In this document: positions 6,196 to 7,186 of the stretch, piece after piece | How positions within the stretch are numbered: position 1 is the stretch's first letter | How the letters are laid out: every line of letters starts with the position of its first letter | From: an uncultured Oscillospiraceae bacterium | GTDB taxonomy: Bacteria; Bacillota; Clostridia; Oscillospirales; Oscillospiraceae | Length of the DNA: 7,186 bases | Assembly (NCBI GenBank): GCA_900758315.1 | Contig: CAAERF010000084.1 | Span: 1-7,186, forward strand | Reading direction: 5' to 3' | Position numbers and translations under genes: made by a program | The notes under the pieces: model-generated | The model's database searches: none | Seen by the model: only the letters and a program-made list of their open reading frames with translations | What the model was told of the DNA's origin: nothing

Positions 6196-6200
6196 GTTCG
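6182..6200. other. Probable rearrangement or assembly junction
   Basis: On the - strand the permease gene starts within this stretch without a ribosome site or upstream partner gene. On the + strand a MATE transporter frame begins abruptly at ILAMFGGTVNAET, which corresponds to the middle of the protein. Both reading frames overlap here by a few codons, so the exact breakpoint is uncertain to within about 15 nt. No transposase, inverted repeat or target duplication is seen. Confidence 0.6.
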
Positions 6201-7186
6201 GTGGAACGGTCAACGCCGAGACCTACCACCACTCGCAGGAGTATTTCTTCTATATCACGCTGGGCGTGCCCTTTTATATGTTTGGGCAGGCCATGAACCC
6301 CATCATCCGCGCGGATGGCAGCCCCCGGTTTGCCATGATCTCCACCCTTGCGGGTGCGGCGCTGAACATCATTCTGGACCCCATCTTCATTTTCGGCTTC
6401 CGCTGGGGCATGATGGGCGCAGCGGTGGCTACCGTCATCGGTCAGCTGGTCACGGCAGCGCTGGCAGTGTGGTATCTGCTGCACATGAAGATCATCCGTC
6501 CTGAAAAGGGCGACTACCGGCTGAAGGGCTCCATCTGCGGCCGTACCCTGACCCTTGGCATGACCAGCTTTCTGTCTCAGATCAGTCTTGTGGCGGCAAT
6601 GGCAGCCATCAACAACATGATCCGCAAATACGGCGCACTGGATGCCGTGTTCGGGCAGGAGCAGTACGCCCAGATCCCTATGGCAGTTGTTGGCATCGTG
6701 ATGAAGTTCTTCCAGATCGTCATCTCCATCGTGGTGGGCATGGCGGCTGGCTGCATCCCCGTGGTGGGCTTCAACATGGGCGCCAAAAAGCCCACCCGTG
6801 TGAAGGAGCTGTTCACGAAACTGCTGCTGGCAGAAGCCACCGTGGGTGCCGTTGCACTGGTGCTGGTGGAGGGCTTCCCGCGTCAGCTGATTGCCCTGTT
6901 TGGTGCCGCCAACGAGAGCGTTTACTACACCGATTTTGCCGTGAAGTCCTTCCGCATCTATCTGTGCATGATCATTCTGGCCTGTGTCAACAAAGCCTGC
7001 TTCATCTTTTTGCAGGCCATGGGCAAGGCAGCGGAATCCACCGCCCTGTCCATGGTGCGTGAGGTGGTGTTCGGCGTGGGCTTTGCCCTGTTGCTGCCCC
7101 GGTTCTTCGGGCTGGACGGCGTGCTGTACTCCATGCCCATGTCGGATATCCTCACCTTCCTGATTGCAGGCTATCTGATCTGCAAA
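6194..7186 (+). CDS. Second MATE family transporter, N-terminally truncated and cut by window end
   Basis: From ATG 6194 the frame is open for 331 codons to the last base, with no stop. The family motif NIILDPIFIFG, at residues 58-68 here, lies at 176-186 in the complete MATE of this window, so roughly 118 N-terminal residues (about three to four membrane helices) are missing. Other landmarks are GVPFYMFGQAMNPIIRADG, GMMGAAVATVIGQLV, an inserted loop with KYGALDAVFGQEQYAQIP (145-162), then MKFFQIVISIVVG and GCIPVVGFNMGAKKP. The insert and low sequence agreement show it is a different subfamily from the first MATE. The ATG 6194 has no ribosome site and is probably an internal Met. As it stands the gene is unlikely to make a working transporter. 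Confidence 0.85.
   Translation, partial: MFGGTVNAETYHHSQEYFFYITLGVPFYMFGQAMNPIIRADGSPRFAMISTLAGAALNIILDPIFIFGFRWGMMGAAVATVIGQLVTAALAVWYLLHMKIIRPEKGDYRLKGSICGRTLTLGMTSFLSQISLVAAMAAINNMIRKYGALDAVFGQEQYAQIPMAVVGIVMKFFQIVISIVVGMAAGCIPVVGFNMGAKKPTRVKELFTKLLLAEATVGAVALVLVEGFPRQLIALFGAANESVYYTDFAVKSFRIYLCMIILACVNKACFIFLQAMGKAAESTALSMVREVVFGVGFALLLPRFFGLDGVLYSMPMSDILTFLIAGYLICK

Noticed and set aside
1..7186. tRNA, rRNA, CRISPR array, transposase or integrase
   Set aside because: No cloverleaf, regularly spaced repeat or recombinase motif was seen on either strand by reading.

Overview
The window looks like chromosome or contig sequence from a moderately GC-rich Gram-positive gut Clostridia member of the Faecalibacterium/Oscillospiraceae kind. 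The reasons are codon choice, strong AGGAGG-type ribosome sites, a Tn1549-like relaxase tail, and a lipoprotein-anchored siderophore uptake system. The genus is an inference from style, not a demonstrated identity.

Left part (1-1905, + strand): the end of a conjugative-element module. It holds the C-terminal part of a relaxase (cut by the window edge). Twelve bases later comes a ParB-like DNA-binding protein, whose gene carries a perfect 16-bp-arm palindrome in the linker between its ParB and HTH domains. Next is a hairpin-rich stretch, then a small open frame with a protein-like core but no stop codon of its own. A strong rho-independent terminator follows. No integrase, excisionase or attachment site is visible, so the edge of the element cannot be placed.

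Middle part (1914-6195, - strand): a complete MATE-family efflux transporter, then a siderophore ABC uptake operon transcribed in the order permease (FecCD/YclO-like), ATPase (YclP/FepC-like), substrate-binding lipoprotein (YclQ/FatB-like). The 154 bases between the lipoprotein gene and the MATE gene are densely built. They contain an AT-rich 13-bp-arm palindrome, a near-consensus sigma-A promoter (TTGCAA-17-TATAAT), and a rho-independent terminator placed between that promoter and the MATE ribosome site. The last arrangement suggests attenuation.

Right part (6182-7186, + strand): a second, different MATE transporter. It lacks roughly the first 118 residues, begins exactly where the permease gene begins on the other strand, and runs off the window. 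The operon therefore lacks its promoter and the second permease gene expected upstream, and the MATE gene lacks its head. This points to a rearrangement or assembly chimera at about 6182-6200, the most important structural oddity here. I see no clear evidence of a wholly new system. The best leads are the palindrome inside the parB-like gene, the MATE leader, and the junction.
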